DNA from: Trueperaceae bacterium
GTDB taxonomy: Bacteria; Deinococcota; Deinococci; Deinococcales; Trueperaceae
Reading direction: 5' to 3'
DNA length: 19,068 bases
NCBI GenBank assembly: GCA_024636105.1
Contig: JAGXHO010000019.1
Span: 1 to 19,068, forward strand
Made by a program: the position numbers and the translations under genes. Shown piece after piece: positions 1-10,955 of the stretch (positions within the stretch are counted from its first letter, which is position 1; each line of letters opens with the position of its first letter). The notes beneath the pieces are model-generated. The model saw only the letters and a list, made by a program, of their open reading frames with translations, did no database searches and had not been told where the DNA came from.

Positions 1-637
1 ACGCCAACCCGAGGGCATCGAACCCGGGAGCCGCGAGCGCAGCGGCGATCCCGGCGAAATCGAAGCGCCCGGTTGCGCCGTAGGTGAGCGCGATCCCGTA
101 CACGAGGATCGCCGAGGCGAAGGCGCCGAGCAGGAAGTACTTCATGCCCGCTTCCTCGCCGGCGCGCGAACCCTCGCGCCAGGCGGCGAGCACGTACATC
201 GCCAGCGACAGGATCTCGAGGCCGAGCAAGAGGACGATCAGGTTGCCGGCCGAGGCCATGGTCACGGCGCCGGCGGTGGCGAGCAGCAGGAGCGGGAAGA
301 ACTCGGGTTGATCGAGCTGGAGACGACGAACGTGGCCGTCGGCCGCGAGCATCGCCAGCGCCGCCCCTACCAGGATCACGATCGTCAGGGCACCGCCGAG
401 GCCGTCGCCCAGGTAGGAGCCGCCGAGCGCTTGCGTGCCCCGGCCTTCGGCGACCGCGGTCATGAAGGCCGCCACGGCCAGCACGAGCGCCGACAGGACG
501 CCGACCAGCGCCAACGACCCGAGGGCGCCGCGATCGCGGTTGAAGACGCCGAAGAGGAGCGCCACCGCCGCGAACGCGACGAGCACGATCATCGGCGCGA
601 GCGGCATCAGGTCACCGATCACGGGGGGCAGCGTCAC
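1..637 (-). CDS. nuoN: NADH-quinone oxidoreductase subunit N (3' end outside window)
   Basis: This is one of the three antiporter-like, proton-pumping membrane subunits of complex I. Only the first 212 codons are visible; the gene runs off the left edge. I read the start as GTG at 637, which overlaps the nuoM stop as GTGA, with GGAGG six bases upstream. The visible protein is strongly hydrophobic. It carries the family signature around residues 111-185, including PEFFPLLLLATAG, the TM5 segment LLLGLEILSLAMY with the conserved glutamate at about 141, and GMKYFLLGAFASAI. The lysines of TM7 and TM8 would lie beyond the edge. It is the last recognised gene of the nuo operon here. Whether further genes follow cannot be seen. 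Identity is secure; the start is well supported by the junction pattern. Confidence 0.95.
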   Translation of the reverse strand, partial: MTLPPVIGDLMPLAPMIVLVAFAAVALLFGVFNRDRGALGSLALVGVLSALVLAVAAFMTAVAEGRGTQALGGSYLGDGLGGALTIVILVGAALAMLAADGHVRRLQLDQPEFFPLLLLATAGAVTMASAGNLIVLLLGLEILSLAMYVLAAWREGSRAGEEAGMKYFLLGAFASAILVYGIALTYGATGRFDFAGIAAALAAPGFDALGLA

Positions 638-2148
638 CGTGCACCTCCAGTGGCCATGGCGGCCGCATCCGGTGGAGGCGCCGCCGCGGCGTCGACGACC
701 GCAGCGTCGAGCGCTTCGGGCGGACCCGCCACGATCGCCGCGCGCGCGCTCACCACGTCGGCTTCGAAGGTGACCAGCTGCGCCGCCGGAGCGAGGCCGA
801 GCCACAGCGTGGTCGCGACGATGGGCGCCAGGACGGCGATCTCGAGCGGGCTCAGGTCGGCGACCCGGACCTTGGACTCACCCTGGTACAGGCGCTGGTA
901 CAGGTTCACGCCCAGGACGCCCGCAGCGATGACCGCGACGACCGCGAACGCCGCGGCGGCCGGGCTGGCCGCGAAGGCGCCGAGGAGCGCCAGGAACTCG
1001 CCCGGGAAGTTGGCCAGGCCGGGCACGCCGATGCTGGCGAACAGGACCAGGAGCGAGACCGCGGCGAGCGCCGGCGCTCCTTTGGCGAGGCCGCCGTAGG
1101 CGTCGAGGTCGAAGCTCCCGCGGCGCGCGTGGAGCATGCCGCTGATCAGGAACAGGCCGCCGGTCGTCGCCATCTGCGCCATCAGGAGCGCCATGGCGCC
1201 GCTCTGACCGGCGAGGTGCAGCGAGAACAGCCCCAGCGCGACCACGCCCATGTGGGAGAGCGACGCGTAGGCGAGGACGCGCTTGAGGTGGACGTGGCGC
1301 GTCGCGATCACGGCGCCGTAGACGGCCGTGAACGCGCCGAGCGCCATGCCGAACGGGGCGAGCGCGGTGGCTCCGTCGGGCAGGAGCGGGATCGCCCACG
1401 CGAACAAGCCGAAGCCGCCGACCTTGTAGAGCGTGCCGGCGGTGTCGGCCGCGCCCGAGGGGTGGTTCTGCTCGGCGACGTCGATCATCCAGGCGTGCAG
1501 CGGGAAGATCGGCAGCTTGACCGCGAACGCGAAGGCGAACGCCGCGAAGATCCAGCTCTGGGTGAGCGGGTCGAGTTGGGGCGTGGCGGCGAGCAACTCC
1601 TCGAAGCGGTACCCGGCGGCGCCCGAGAGCGGGCGCAGGGCGAGCAGGCCGATGAGCATCACGAACGAGCCGGCGATGGCGTACAGCAGGTACTTGACCA
1701 GCGCAGCGCGCCGGTGGATCAACCCCCAGCCGCCGAGGAGCATGAGGGCCGGCAGCAGGGTCACCTCCCAGAACACGTAGAACAGGATCAAGTCGCGCGC
1801 GAGGAAGATCCCCGCCAGGCCCGCGAGGGTGGCGAGCAGGGCCGCGAGGAAGCGATGCGGCGCACGCTCGACGCGCATGCCGGCCCACAGCACCGTCGGC
1901 AGCATCACGAGCGCCGCGACGCGGAAGAGCACGCCGCCCGCCCCGGTCGCGTCGAGCGCGATCCAGGCGCCGAGCGTCGGGATCCACGGCAGGTCGAGCC
2001 GCCCACCGGGTCCGTCGGCCAGGACCGCGAGCACGAGGGTCGCCGCGACGCCGAGCACGGCGAGCGGCAGGTGGACGGCGCGCCGGGGCGCGAGCAGCAG
2101 CGCGACCGCGACGGCCATCGGTACGAGGACGACCAGAGCCGCGATCAC
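634..2148 (-). CDS. nuoM: NADH-quinone oxidoreductase subunit M
   Basis: This is the middle antiporter-like subunit of the complex I membrane arm, 504 aa with about 14 predicted transmembrane segments. The TM5 glutamate is in FYVFWEVTLLPALMLLGGWG (Glu128), the TM7 lysine in AFAVKLPIFPLHAW (Lys211), a further lysine in GTLYKVGGFG (Lys242), and the TM12 glutamate in ANFPGEFLALLG. These are the expected proton-channel residues. The GTG start at 2148 overlaps the nuoL stop (GTGA) behind GGAGG-N6. Two oddities are visible. The usual LPDAH-x-x-APT segment after TM7 is replaced (see finding). The last 30 or so residues form an Ala/Pro-rich tail, making the protein longer than the roughly 470 aa Thermus homologue. 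The tail also encodes the ribosome-binding site of nuoN. Confidence 0.96.
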   Translation of the reverse strand: MIAALVVLVPMAVAVALLLAPRRAVHLPLAVLGVAATLVLAVLADGPGGRLDLPWIPTLGAWIALDATGAGGVLFRVAALVMLPTVLWAGMRVERAPHRFLAALLATLAGLAGIFLARDLILFYVFWEVTLLPALMLLGGWGLIHRRAALVKYLLYAIAGSFVMLIGLLALRPLSGAAGYRFEELLAATPQLDPLTQSWIFAAFAFAFAVKLPIFPLHAWMIDVAEQNHPSGAADTAGTLYKVGGFGLFAWAIPLLPDGATALAPFGMALGAFTAVYGAVIATRHVHLKRVLAYASLSHMGVVALGLFSLHLAGQSGAMALLMAQMATTGGLFLISGMLHARRGSFDLDAYGGLAKGAPALAAVSLLVLFASIGVPGLANFPGEFLALLGAFAASPAAAAFAVVAVIAAGVLGVNLYQRLYQGESKVRVADLSPLEIAVLAPIVATTLWLGLAPAAQLVTFEADVVSARAAIVAGPPEALDAAVVDAAAAPPPDAAAMATGGAR

Positions 2149-4091
2149 GAGCGACCTCCCACGTTGGCGACGGTCGCCGCCACGATCACCACGAGCGCGG
2201 CGAGCCCGACGAACATGGCCAGCGCGTACAGGCGGACGAAGCCCGATTGCCAGGCCGCGACCAGGCGCCCCACCCAGGTGGCGGTGGTGACTCCGGCGGC
2301 GATGCCTTTGTCGAGCAGATCGCGATCACCGATGGCGAGGCCGGCGGCCACGCCCTCGGCGGGTTCGACGATCGTCGCGTGGTACGCGGCGTCGAAGCCG
2401 AGCCCCGAGCGCGCCGCGGCGCCGAACGCCCCACCGCCGACGCGGGCGCCGAGCGCACCCTTGCCGCGCTCGTACACCCACCAGCCGGCCGCGAGGCCGA
2501 CCGCCGCGGCGAGGACCGAGGCGGCGACGAGCAGCCACTCGAGCCACAGCGCCGGGTGCGCCAGCACCCCATCGCCCAACGAGGGCGCCAGCCACGGATC
2601 GATCGCGTTCGGGAAGGCGAAGGCCGGGAGCCCGACGTAGCCGCCGATGATCGCCAGGACCGCCAGCACGACGAGCGGAAGGGTCATGGTGCGCGGGCTC
2701 TCGTGGACCCGCGCGTGGGCCTCCTTGGCGCCGCGCGCCTCGCCGCAGAAGACGAGGTGGTACCAGCGGAACATGTAGAAGGCGGTCGCGGCGGCGGTCG
2801 CGAGCAGGACGAAGAACAGCACCTTGCCGCCGTAGTCCTCGAGCAGCGTCGAGCCCCAGGCACCGGCGAGGATCGCGTCCTTGCTGAAGAAGCCCGACAG
2901 CAGCGGGACGCCGGCGATCGCCAGGGTCGCGATCAGGGCGGTGGTGCCGGTGAGCTTCATGCGCACGCCCAGCCCGCCCATCCGGCGCACGTCCTGTTCA
3001 CCGCCCAGCGCGTGGATCACGGAACCGGCGGCGAGGAACAGCAGCGCCTTGAAGAAGGCGTGCGTGACCACGTGGAACACGCCGGCCGCGTACGCCCCCG
3101 CACCGACGGCGACGAACATGAAGCCGAGCTGGCTGATCGTGGAGTACGCCAGGATGCGCTTGACGTCGGTCTGCGCCATCGCGGCGATCGCCGCGACGAG
3201 GGCGGTGAGCGCCCCGACCCAGGCCACGACCGCGGACGCTTCGGGCGTCATCGCGTAGAGCGGGCTCAGGCGCGCGATCAGGTAGACGCCGGCGGTCACC
3301 ATGGTCGCCGCGTGGATCAGCGCCGAGACCGGGGTGGGGCCCGCCATGGCGTCGGGCAGCCAGACGTGGAGCGGCAGCTGCGCGCTCTTGCCGGTGGCGG
3401 CGAGCAGGTAGAGCAGCCCGATCGTGCCCAGCACGCCGGCGCCGAACGCGTACGTGCCGGCGGCCGCGTTGACCTCGGCGATCGTCAGGGTGCCGAAGGT
3501 GGTGGCGACCAGGAAGCTCGCGAGCAGGAAGCCGGCGTCGCCGATCCGGTTGACGATGAACGCCTTGCGGCCGGCGTCGGCGTTCGCCTTCTGGCGGTAC
3601 CAGAAGCCGATCAGGAGGAACGAGCAGACGCCCACGCCCTCCCAGCCGACGAAGAGCAGCACGAGCGAGTCCGCCAGCACCAGGATCGCCATCGAGGCGA
3701 CGAACAGGTTCAGGAGCGCGAAGTAGCGCGCGTACCCGTCGTCGGCGTGCATGTAGCCGATCGAGTAGACGTGGATCGCGAGGCCGACGCCGGTGATCAC
3801 CAACAGGAAGGTGGCCGACAGCGAGTCGATCATGAAGCCGACCGAGAGGTCGAGGCCGGCGACCGGCATGAAGGGCCAGAGGGTCACGCCCACGCCGGCC
3901 TCGCGGCCCACCAGCCCGAACGAGGCGATCAGGGCCAACGCGAAGGCGCCGGCGACCGCCGCGGTCGCGATCAGGCCGGGCAGCGGCTCGCGCAGCTTGC
4001 GGCCGAACAGGCCGTTGACCAGCGCGCCGAGGAGCGCCAGGGCGGGCGCGAAGGCCGCCCAGGCGACGGGATCGTTCCAGTCCACGCTCAC
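2145..4091 (-). CDS. nuoL: NADH-quinone oxidoreductase subunit L
   Basis: This is the distal antiporter-like subunit of complex I, 648 aa, with a long C-terminal region expected to form the lateral helix. Expected functional residues are present: Glu151 in [19 protein letters not shown] (TM5), Lys235 in [20 protein letters not shown] (TM7), Lys348 in [14 protein letters not shown] (TM8 region), and Lys404 in [10 protein letters not shown] (TM12). The frame stays open upstream to about 4538, but that part is the antisense-like shadow of nuoJ/nuoK. The GTG at 4091 is chosen because it overlaps the nuoK stop (GTGA), sits 7 bases after GGAGG, and begins the family-like sequence. A second in-frame GTG lies two codons later. 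Length is slightly above E. coli NuoL (613 aa). Confidence 0.96.
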   Translation of the reverse strand: MSVDWNDPVAWAAFAPALALLGALVNGLFGRKLREPLPGLIATAAVAGAFALALIASFGLVGREAGVGVTLWPFMPVAGLDLSVGFMIDSLSATFLLVITGVGLAIHVYSIGYMHADDGYARYFALLNLFVASMAILVLADSLVLLFVGWEGVGVCSFLLIGFWYRQKANADAGRKAFIVNRIGDAGFLLASFLVATTFGTLTIAEVNAAAGTYAFGAGVLGTIGLLYLLAATGKSAQLPLHVWLPDAMAGPTPVSALIHAATMVTAGVYLIARLSPLYAMTPEASAVVAWVGALTALVAAIAAMAQTDVKRILAYSTISQLGFMFVAVGAGAYAAGVFHVVTHAFFKALLFLAAGSVIHALGGEQDVRRMGGLGVRMKLTGTTALIATLAIAGVPLLSGFFSKDAILAGAWGSTLLEDYGGKVLFFVLLATAAATAFYMFRWYHLVFCGEARGAKEAHARVHESPRTMTLPLVVLAVLAIIGGYVGLPAFAFPNAIDPWLAPSLGDGVLAHPALWLEWLLVAASVLAAAVGLAAGWWVYERGKGALGARVGGGAFGAAARSGLGFDAAYHATIVEPAEGVAAGLAIGDRDLLDKGIAAGVTTATWVGRLVAAWQSGFVRLYALAMFVGLAALVVIVAATVANVGGRS

Positions 4092-4407
4092 AAGCGCACC
4101 TCCGCGAGGCCGTCGACGTCGGTGCTGCGGCGATCGCGGAAGATCGCGACCAGGATGCCCAGGCCCACCGCCACCTCGGCGGCGGCGACGGCCAGGATCA
4201 CGAACACGGCGGTCTGACCGCTCATGCCGACGAGCGTGCCGGCCCCCGCCCAGTGGCGGGCGTAGGCGACCAGCGCCAGGTTGGCGGCGTTGAGCATGAG
4301 CTCCACGCACAGGAAGACCAGGATCGCGCTGCGGCGGGTCAGCACGCCCACGGCGCCGATCGCGAACAGCACGGCCGAGAGCGCGACGTAGGCTTCGGTG
4401 GGCGCGT

Positions 4408-4411
<4 letters not shown>
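4088..4411 (-). CDS. nuoK: NADH-quinone oxidoreductase subunit K
   Basis: This is a small three-helix, MrpC-like membrane subunit that carries two buried glutamates in the proton path. It has 107 aa. Glu37 lies in [17 protein letters not shown] and Glu79 in [20 protein letters not shown], matching the two essential glutamates of the family (Glu36 and Glu72 in E. coli). The loop between them is several residues longer than in E. coli. The GTG start at 4411 forms a GTGA overlap with the nuoJ stop. The upstream Shine-Dalgarno is degenerate (GGCGG instead of GGAGG), so translation may depend on coupling to nuoJ. The C-terminal codons GCG GAG GTG supply the ribosome-binding site of nuoL. Confidence 0.96.
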
Positions 4412-5003
<592 letters not shown>

Positions 5004-5007
<4 letters not shown>

Positions 5008-5534
5008 CCCTCCTCCACCCCCTCGAGCTCGACGCGGTGGCCGGCGGTGAAGCCGAGCCGTACGTCGGTGCCCTTCTTGGCCGCCTCGCGCCGCTGCCAC
5101 TTGCCGCCGGTCACGCCGACGAGCATGTCGTCCTTGCCGTACACGAAGTCCTGGTACTTGAAATCCGCGAGCTCGAACTCGTGCCCGAGCACGACGGCTC
5201 CGGTGGGGCAGGCCTCTTCGCACATGCCGCAGAAGATGCAGCGGAGCATGTTGATCTCGTAGATCGAGGCGTAGCGCTCGCCCGCGGACGTCGGGTCGGC
5301 CGGGTCGTTCTCGGCGGCCTCGACGTAGATCGCGTACGCGGGGCAGGCGGCGGCGCACAGGCTGCAACCGATGCACTTCTCGAGCCCGGTGTCGGGGTGC
5401 CGGAGCAAGTGGTGCCGGCCCCGGAAGCGCGCCGCGATCTGCGCGCGCTGTTCGGGATACTGGACGGTCACCGGCTTCTTGAACAGGTGCCCAAGCGTGA
5501 CGCCCATACCTTTGGCGATCTCGAGCACGCTCAC
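5004..5534 (-). CDS. nuoI: NADH-quinone oxidoreductase subunit I (ferredoxin-like)
   Basis: This peripheral-arm subunit carries the two [4Fe-4S] clusters N6a and N6b, which pass electrons to N2 in NuoB. It has 176 aa. Both ferredoxin motifs are intact: Cys54/57/60/64 in [20 protein letters not shown] and Cys99/102/105/109 in [20 protein letters not shown]. In each, the last cysteine ligates the opposite cluster in the usual 8Fe pattern. The start is GTG at 5534, preceded by AGGAGG with a short spacer inside a 36-base gap after nuoH. This is the largest gap in the operon, so nuoI has its own ribosome-binding site rather than a coupled start. The C-terminus, rich in Glu and Gly codons, encodes the nuoJ ribosome-binding site. 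Confidence 0.97.
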
Positions 5535-5570
5535 GGATGGCCTCCTAGGAGAGGGATGCTGGGGGCGCGA

Positions 5571-6584
5571 TCAGAGCACAAACGCGATCACCGCCCCGGT
5601 AAGGAGCGCAGCGCCGAGGGCGATCTCGAACAGCCAGATCCACCCGAAGCGCATGAGCTGGTCGTACCGGAAACGCGGCAGGGTCGCGCGCAACCAGATG
5701 AACAGGAACATGAAGATCGCCATCTTGGCGACGAGCCAGACGATGGGCCACTCGGAGATGCCGGGGATCACCGGGTCCAGGAAGGCGGGGCCCTTGTACC
5801 CCCCCAAGAAGAGCGTGCTGATGAAGGCCGAGGCCGTCATCATGTTCACGTACTCCGCCATCTGGTAGAGCGCCCACTTGATGCTCGAGTACTCGGTCAG
5901 GTAGCCGGCGACGATCTCCTGCTCGGCTTCGGGAAGATCGAACGGGGTGCGGTTGACTTCCGCGATGCCGCTGATCAGGAAGGTGACGAAGGCGACCGCG
6001 AGCGGCGCCCACAGCCAGGGGCTGACCGACCAGACGTTGAACTCGACGATCTGCCGCAGGTTCAGCGTGCCCGCGATCATGATGATCGAGAGCACGGAGA
6101 GGCCGAGGCCGAGCTCGTAGCTGATGATCTGCGCGGCGGAACGCAGGGAACCGAGCAGCGCGTACTTGCTGTTCGAAGCCCAACCGCCGAGGAAGATCCC
6201 GTAGACCCCCATCGAGGTCGCGGCCAGCACGTACAGCAAGCCGACGTCGAGGTCGGCGATCCATGGATCGAGCCCGAAGAGGCTGCCGGCAGGGCCGGCC
6301 GGGATCGCGCCGAAGGCCGCCAGCGCGAAGGTGATCGAGATCGCCGGCGCCAACACGTAGACGAACTTGTCGGCAGCGCTGGGCGTGATGTCCTGCTTGA
6401 AGATCGACTTGAGCGCATCGGCGATGGGTTGCAGGAGCCCGAACGGACCGGTGCGGTTGGGGCCGTAGCGGTGCTGCATGCGCCCGAGCAGCTTGCGCTC
6501 GATGAGCGTCATGTAGGCGAACACGCCCAGCAGCGCCACGCACATCGCGAGCGCCTTGAGGAAGACGACCCAGAGCGCCTCCAT
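5571..6584 (-). CDS. nuoH: NADH-quinone oxidoreductase subunit H
   Basis: This membrane subunit forms the entry to the quinone chamber and the so-called E-channel. It has 337 aa and about 8-9 helices, close to family length. Family signatures are clear: [20 protein letters not shown] at about residues 28-47, [13 protein letters not shown] around Glu157, and [19 protein letters not shown] at about 205-223, followed by [19 protein letters not shown] with the conserved acidic cluster. The ATG start at 6584 shares one base with the nuoG stop (TGATG), so translation is probably coupled to nuoG. A 36-base gap follows before nuoI. Confidence 0.97.
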   Translation of the reverse strand: MEALWVVFLKALAMCVALLGVFAYMTLIERKLLGRMQHRYGPNRTGPFGLLQPIADALKSIFKQDITPSAADKFVYVLAPAISITFALAAFGAIPAGPAGSLFGLDPWIADLDVGLLYVLAATSMGVYGIFLGGWASNSKYALLGSLRSAAQIISYELGLGLSVLSIIMIAGTLNLRQIVEFNVWSVSPWLWAPLAVAFVTFLISGIAEVNRTPFDLPEAEQEIVAGYLTEYSSIKWALYQMAEYVNMMTASAFISTLFLGGYKGPAFLDPVIPGISEWPIVWLVAKMAIFMFLFIWLRATLPRFRYDQLMRFGWIWLFEIALGAALLTGAVIAFVL

Positions 6585-9031
6585 CAGGCGACCTGCAACG
6601 CCCGACGCTCGACGGCGACCTTCGCGAGATCGACGTAAGCCGGACCGACCGGCTCGTCGGGGGTGGCGGGAACGGTCGCGAGGCCCTCGGGCACGGCCTC
6701 GCTCACGTCGACGACCAGGGTGCGGCGGACGCGGTCGACCGGCACGGTCACCACGTCGCCAGCGTGGACGCCGGCGCGGGCAGCGTCCTTGGGATGGACG
6801 CGCAACTTGAGGCCACCGGTCGCCGCCAGCAGGTGCGGGTTCCGGTCGAGCACCTCGGGGCGCACCATGGTGGGCACCCGGAGGCCGCCGCTCGCCGGTG
6901 CCGCAGGCGCGGACGCGACGGTCGCCCTCGGCGCCCCGCCGTGCCGCTTGTGCGGCAGCATCGCGCCCAGGTCGGGCAGCGCGTCGAGGTCGACGCCGAC
7001 CGACTTCTTGAGCCAGCGCCGGGCGCTGCGCACGCTGCGCCCTTCGAGGCGGGTCCCGAGCGCCTCACCGAGCGCCTTGACGACCCCGGTCAGGTCGGTG
7101 GCCTCGCCGTTGTCGACCGGCGAGGCGCGCACGGGGAGCATGCGCCCCTCGAGGTTGACGACCGTGCCCTCCTTCTCGTACCCGGTCGCCGCCGGCAGCA
7201 CCACGTGCGCGAGCTCGGCGGTCGCCGTGCGGAAGGCCGTATGGACGACCAACAGATCGAGCCCCAAGAGGCGCTCGGCGACCACCGCATCCACGGCGGG
7301 ATCGAGGTTGGAGAGCAGCAGCGCCTTGGCATCGCCGCCGAGCATGCCGGCGTAGCCGTAGCGCGCGTGGCTCGGTGCAACGCCGATCGCTTCGAGCCCA
7401 TGGCTGTTGGCCATCGGTCCGAGCGGCATCGGCTTGGCGCCGACCGCGCGGCAGAACGCGTAGGCGGCGGCGGTCGCCTCGGAATCGGCGAGCACCCACC
7501 CGCCCAGGACCACCACGGCGCTCTTGGCCGCGGTGAGGCCGGCGACGGCCGCGCGCGCGACGTCGAGCGGCATGCCCAACGCGTTCGCGTCGGGCGTCGC
7601 GTCGACGTCCTCGGCGAGCATCGTGAGCGCCCGGAAGAGCGCCGCTTCGCCGTTGGCGGGGTACGTGGCGGCGCGGGCGGCGAAGCGCATGAGGTCGACG
7701 CGGTACGGCGCTGCGACGGTGAGGATGGCGGTGCGGCGCGGCATGCGCTCCTTGAGCCGCAGGTCGGCGATCGGCGCGCCGTGGGCGAACAGCGGTGCGG
7801 GCGCGACCCCCTTGAGCGCGTCCTTGATGCGCAGGTCGACGATCGGCACCTCTTCGGTGGCGTCGCCGACGACGAAGATCCCGTCGGCCGTGGCGAGCTC
7901 CTCGAGCTTGGCGTTGCCGCTCGGGGCGATCACGCCGCCCGCGGGGCGCGGCGCGTGGTCGAGCCGGCCGGAGCCGAAGTGGTCGGCGAGCGCGCGCGCC
8001 GCGACCCCTTCCTCGAGCGTGGCGTCGGCGCGGAGCGCGATGGCGACGTCCTTGCCCGCGATCCCCTCGAGCCGGCCGCGCACGACGGCCATCGCCTCGG
8101 CCCACGTGGCCTCGACGAGCTCGTCGCCTCGGCGCACGAGCGGCCGCCGCACCCGATCGGGGGCGTCGGAGAACTCGTGGCCGAAGCGGGTGCCGTCGTC
8201 GATCCAGGTTTTGTTGACCTGCGGGTGGTGGCCCGCCTTGATGCGCTCGACGCGGCCGGTGCGGGCGTCGACGACGATCGCGCTGCCCGACGCGTCGTCG
8301 ACGCTGGTGGTCGCGGTGTGGGCGTACTCCCAGTTGCGGCCCCGGAAGCGGCTGGTGGCGTCGAGCAGGGCGCCGACCGGGCAGATGTCGGTGATGTTGC
8401 CGGTGAAGTTGCTGGGGAGCCCGTCCTCGAGCGTACCGATGTACGTGTGGCCGCCGCGCTCGATGAAGTCGAGCACCTCGTCGCCGGGCACTTCCTCGAA
8501 GTAGCGCACGCAGCGCTTGCAGTGGATGCAGCGCTCCCGGTCGAGCGTGATCAGGTCGGAGAGCGCGTGGTGCTTCTCCTGGTGGCGCTTGTCGAACTCG
8601 AACCGCGAATGGCCGGTGCCGTACTCGTAGGCGCGGTCCTGCAGCTCGCAGGCGCCCCCCTTGTCGCAGGTGGGGCAGTCGAGCGGGTGGTTGATGAGCG
8701 TGAACTCGATCATCCCGTTCTGAGCGTCCTTGACCTGCTCGGTGCGGGTGTCGATGACCATGCCCTCCATGACCGCGGTCGTGCAGGTGGCCATGAGGTT
8801 CGGGAACCAGAAGACCTTGGGCTCGCCGGTGGCCTCGTCGAGGATCCACGAGCCGTCTCGGTCCTTGCGCGGGGCGCCGACCTTGGCGAGGCACATGCGG
8901 CAGGCGCCGATGGGCGACATGTACTCCTGCGAGCAGAAGTAAGGGACGTCGCTGCCGGCCGCGAACACCGCGTCGATCGCGCTGGTGCCCGGGGCGAGGT
9001 CGAGCGCGAAGCCGTCGACGACGACCTTCAT
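6584..9031 (-). CDS. nuoG: NADH-quinone oxidoreductase subunit G (N7 cluster ligands lost)
   Basis: This is the largest peripheral-arm subunit, 815 aa: an N-terminal Fe-S region (about residues 1-230) followed by a molybdopterin-oxidoreductase-like domain with no catalytic cofactor expected. Ligands are present for [2Fe-2S] N1b (Cys33, 44, 47, 83), for [4Fe-4S] N5 (His115, Cys119, 122, 128 in [18 protein letters not shown]) and for N4 (Cys168, 171, 174, 217). The four positions that bind the extra cluster N7 in Thermus and E. coli are Ser243, Asp246, Ser250 and Asp278, so N7 should be absent. The ATG start at 9031 overlaps the nuoF stop as ATGA; the open frame continuing to 10585 is a shadow of nuoF. 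Identity is certain; loss of N7 is read directly from the residues. Confidence 0.97.
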   Translation of the reverse strand: MKVVVDGFALDLAPGTSAIDAVFAAGSDVPYFCSQEYMSPIGACRMCLAKVGAPRKDRDGSWILDEATGEPKVFWFPNLMATCTTAVMEGMVIDTRTEQVKDAQNGMIEFTLINHPLDCPTCDKGGACELQDRAYEYGTGHSRFEFDKRHQEKHHALSDLITLDRERCIHCKRCVRYFEEVPGDEVLDFIERGGHTYIGTLEDGLPSNFTGNITDICPVGALLDATSRFRGRNWEYAHTATTSVDDASGSAIVVDARTGRVERIKAGHHPQVNKTWIDDGTRFGHEFSDAPDRVRRPLVRRGDELVEATWAEAMAVVRGRLEGIAGKDVAIALRADATLEEGVAARALADHFGSGRLDHAPRPAGGVIAPSGNAKLEELATADGIFVVGDATEEVPIVDLRIKDALKGVAPAPLFAHGAPIADLRLKERMPRRTAILTVAAPYRVDLMRFAARAATYPANGEAALFRALTMLAEDVDATPDANALGMPLDVARAAVAGLTAAKSAVVVLGGWVLADSEATAAAYAFCRAVGAKPMPLGPMANSHGLEAIGVAPSHARYGYAGMLGGDAKALLLSNLDPAVDAVVAERLLGLDLLVVHTAFRTATAELAHVVLPAATGYEKEGTVVNLEGRMLPVRASPVDNGEATDLTGVVKALGEALGTRLEGRSVRSARRWLKKSVGVDLDALPDLGAMLPHKRHGGAPRATVASAPAAPASGGLRVPTMVRPEVLDRNPHLLAATGGLKLRVHPKDAARAGVHAGDVVTVPVDRVRRTLVVDVSEAVPEGLATVPATPDEPVGPAYVDLAKVAVERRALQVA

Positions 9032-10368
9032 TCCGCCCACCGCGACGTCGTCGGGTACATGGGCGCGCCCGTGTCGACCAGGTGCACGTACTCGTGCCGG
9101 AAATGCAGGAACGAGGCGGCCACCGGCATCGCGCAGGCGTCGGCGAGCGGGCAGAACGCAGTCCCGCGGAGGTTGCGCACCATCTCCTCCATCAGCGTGA
9201 GGTCCTCGCGGGTGCCGAGCCCGGCGAGGAGCTTCTGGTACATCTTCGGCAGCCAGGTGGCGACGCCCTCGCGGCAGGGCGTGCACTTGCCGCAGGACTC
9301 GTGGGCGTAGAAGCGGACGACGTTGTACATGGCGTCGACCATGCACTTGGATTCGGGCAGCACGATCACGCCGCCGGTGCCGAGCATGGTGCCGGCCTTG
9401 GCCATCGAGCCGTAATCCATCGGGAGGTCGAGGTTCACATCGGTCCACGGGAGCATCGGCGTGCTCGAGCCGCCAGGGATGAACGCCTTGGCCGGCTCGG
9501 TGGGGCCGCCGCCGAGATCGAAGATCAACTCGCGGAAGGTCGCCCCCATCGGGAGCTCGTACACGCCGGGGCGTCGGACCGGGCCGGAGAGCTGGTAGAG
9601 CTTGGTCCCCTTGCTGTCGTCGGTGCCCATGCCGGCGTACCAGGCGGCGCCCTTCGCGATGATGTGCACCGCGCTGGCGAAGCTCTCGACGTTGTTGATC
9701 GTGGTGGGTCGGCCGTACACGCCGGCCTGCGCCGGGAACGGCGGTTTGAGGCGCGGGTTGGCGCGCAACCCCTCGAACGAGTTCATCAGCGCCGTCTCCT
9801 CGCCGCAGATGTAGGCGCCGGCACCGCGGTGGAGGATCAGGTCGAAGTCGAAGCCCGAGCCGAGGACGCCGGTACCGAGGACGCCCGCGGCGCGGGCCTC
9901 GTCGATCGCTGTCCGACAACGCTCGTACGCGTGGTAGTACTCGCCACGCACGTACAGCACACCGATCGTGGCGCCGATCGCGTAACCGGCGATGATCATG
10001 CCCTCGATCACCTGGTGCGGGTCGTCCTCGAGGAAGTAGCGGTCCTTGAAGCTGCCCGGCTCGGACTCGTCGGCGTTGCACACGATGAAGCGCTGGCGAT
10101 CGTCGACCGGCGGCATGAACGACCACTTGAGACCGGTCGGGAAGCCTGCGCCGCCGCGGCCGCGCAGGCCGCTCGCCTTGACCTCGTCGACCACCTGCAC
10201 CGGCGTCATGGTCGTGAGCGCCTTGGTGGCAGCCGCGTAGCCGCCGTGGGCGCGGTAGGCGTCGAGGGTGTGCGCACCAGCCACGCCCACGTGCTTGTAG
10301 AGCGTGACCTCGAAGCGCGGATCGAAGCGGCTCGTGATGGGTTTGGGGCGGTCCGCCACCGTGGTCAC
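9028..10368 (-). CDS. nuoF: NADH-quinone oxidoreductase subunit F (NADH/FMN-binding)
   Basis: This is the NADH dehydrogenase catalytic subunit: it takes a hydride from NADH onto FMN and passes electrons to cluster N3. It has 446 aa, the normal length. The glycine-rich nucleotide/FMN segment [15 protein letters not shown] is at about residues 68-82, [13 protein letters not shown] at 98-110, and [19 protein letters not shown] at 182-200. N3 ligands are Cys359, 362 and 365 in [12 protein letters not shown] plus Cys406 in [10 protein letters not shown]. The GTG start at 10368 overlaps the nuoE stop (GTGA) behind GGAGG-N6. The frame is open far upstream to 11103, but that portion shadows nuoE and nuoD and has no family similarity. 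Confidence 0.97.
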   Translation of the reverse strand: MTTVADRPKPITSRFDPRFEVTLYKHVGVAGAHTLDAYRAHGGYAAATKALTTMTPVQVVDEVKASGLRGRGGAGFPTGLKWSFMPPVDDRQRFIVCNADESEPGSFKDRYFLEDDPHQVIEGMIIAGYAIGATIGVLYVRGEYYHAYERCRTAIDEARAAGVLGTGVLGSGFDFDLILHRGAGAYICGEETALMNSFEGLRANPRLKPPFPAQAGVYGRPTTINNVESFASAVHIIAKGAAWYAGMGTDDSKGTKLYQLSGPVRRPGVYELPMGATFRELIFDLGGGPTEPAKAFIPGGSSTPMLPWTDVNLDLPMDYGSMAKAGTMLGTGGVIVLPESKCMVDAMYNVVRFYAHESCGKCTPCREGVATWLPKMYQKLLAGLGTREDLTLMEEMVRNLRGTAFCPLADACAMPVAASFLHFRHEYVHLVDTGAPMYPTTSRWAE

Positions 10369-10955
10369 GCGGCGCCTCCTTCGGCGCGCTCGGCCTTCTC
10401 GGTGCCGGCGTTGTCGCCGCCCCGCTCGCGGGTCGGCTCGGGAAGCTCGTCGCGACGCATCGCCTCGAGCAGCGCGTCGACGCGCGAACGGGTGACGCGC
10501 TCGAAGTAGGCGTCGTTGACCTGCAGCACCGGGGCGGTGCCGCAGGAGCCGAGGCACTCGACGTTCTGGATCGAGAAGCGCCCATCGGCGCCGGTCTCGC
10601 CGTTCACCAGACCGGTGCGCTCGCACAAGTGGGCGTACAGCTCGTCGGCCCCGGCGAGCGCGCAGGAGAGCGTGCGGCACACCTGCAGGTGGTACTTGCC
10701 GACCGGATGCTCGTGGTAGGTGCTGTAGAAGCTCATGACGCCCTTGGCCTCGGTGGCCGTGACGCCGACGATGGCGGCGATCTCCTCGAGGCGGGCCTCG
10801 GCCACGTGGCGCTCGGCGCGCTGCACTTCCCATAGCAGCGGCATGAGGGCGCTGCGGCGCCCGTATTCGGGATAGCGGCCGAGGACCTCGGCGAGCAGCT
10901 CCGGCTTGTCCTCGAAGAAGGGGCGAAGGACGGGGAGTTCGGCCATGGCGCTCAC
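10365..10955 (-). CDS. nuoE: NADH-quinone oxidoreductase subunit E
   Basis: This thioredoxin-fold peripheral subunit binds [2Fe-2S] cluster N1a beside the FMN of NuoF. It has 196 aa. The four ligands follow the expected spacing: Cys93 and Cys98 in [10 protein letters not shown], and Cys134 and Cys138 in [16 protein letters not shown]. The N-terminal helical region runs to about residue 75 and ends in [14 protein letters not shown]. The GTG at 10955 overlaps the nuoD stop (GTGA) but lacks a clear Shine-Dalgarno. An ATG three codons inside, at 10946, is an alternative start. The last 25 or so residues are a charged, Gly/Ala/Glu-rich tail that looks unstructured and includes the GGAGG used by nuoF. 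Confidence 0.96.
   Translation of the reverse strand: MSAMAELPVLRPFFEDKPELLAEVLGRYPEYGRRSALMPLLWEVQRAERHVAEARLEEIAAIVGVTATEAKGVMSFYSTYHEHPVGKYHLQVCRTLSCALAGADELYAHLCERTGLVNGETGADGRFSIQNVECLGSCGTAPVLQVNDAYFERVTRSRVDALLEAMRRDELPEPTRERGGDNAGTEKAERAEGGAA

Noticed and set aside
5538..5555. CTCCTAGGAG palindrome covering the nuoI Shine-Dalgarno as a translational switch
   Set aside because: The palindrome has no loop, so it cannot fold into a local hairpin that hides the site. It is most likely incidental.
9032..10585. Upstream extension of nuoG in the same frame, giving a possible 1333-residue fusion
   Set aside because: The extension is an out-of-frame shadow of nuoF and nuoE; family sequence begins at the ATG at 9031, which overlaps the nuoF stop.
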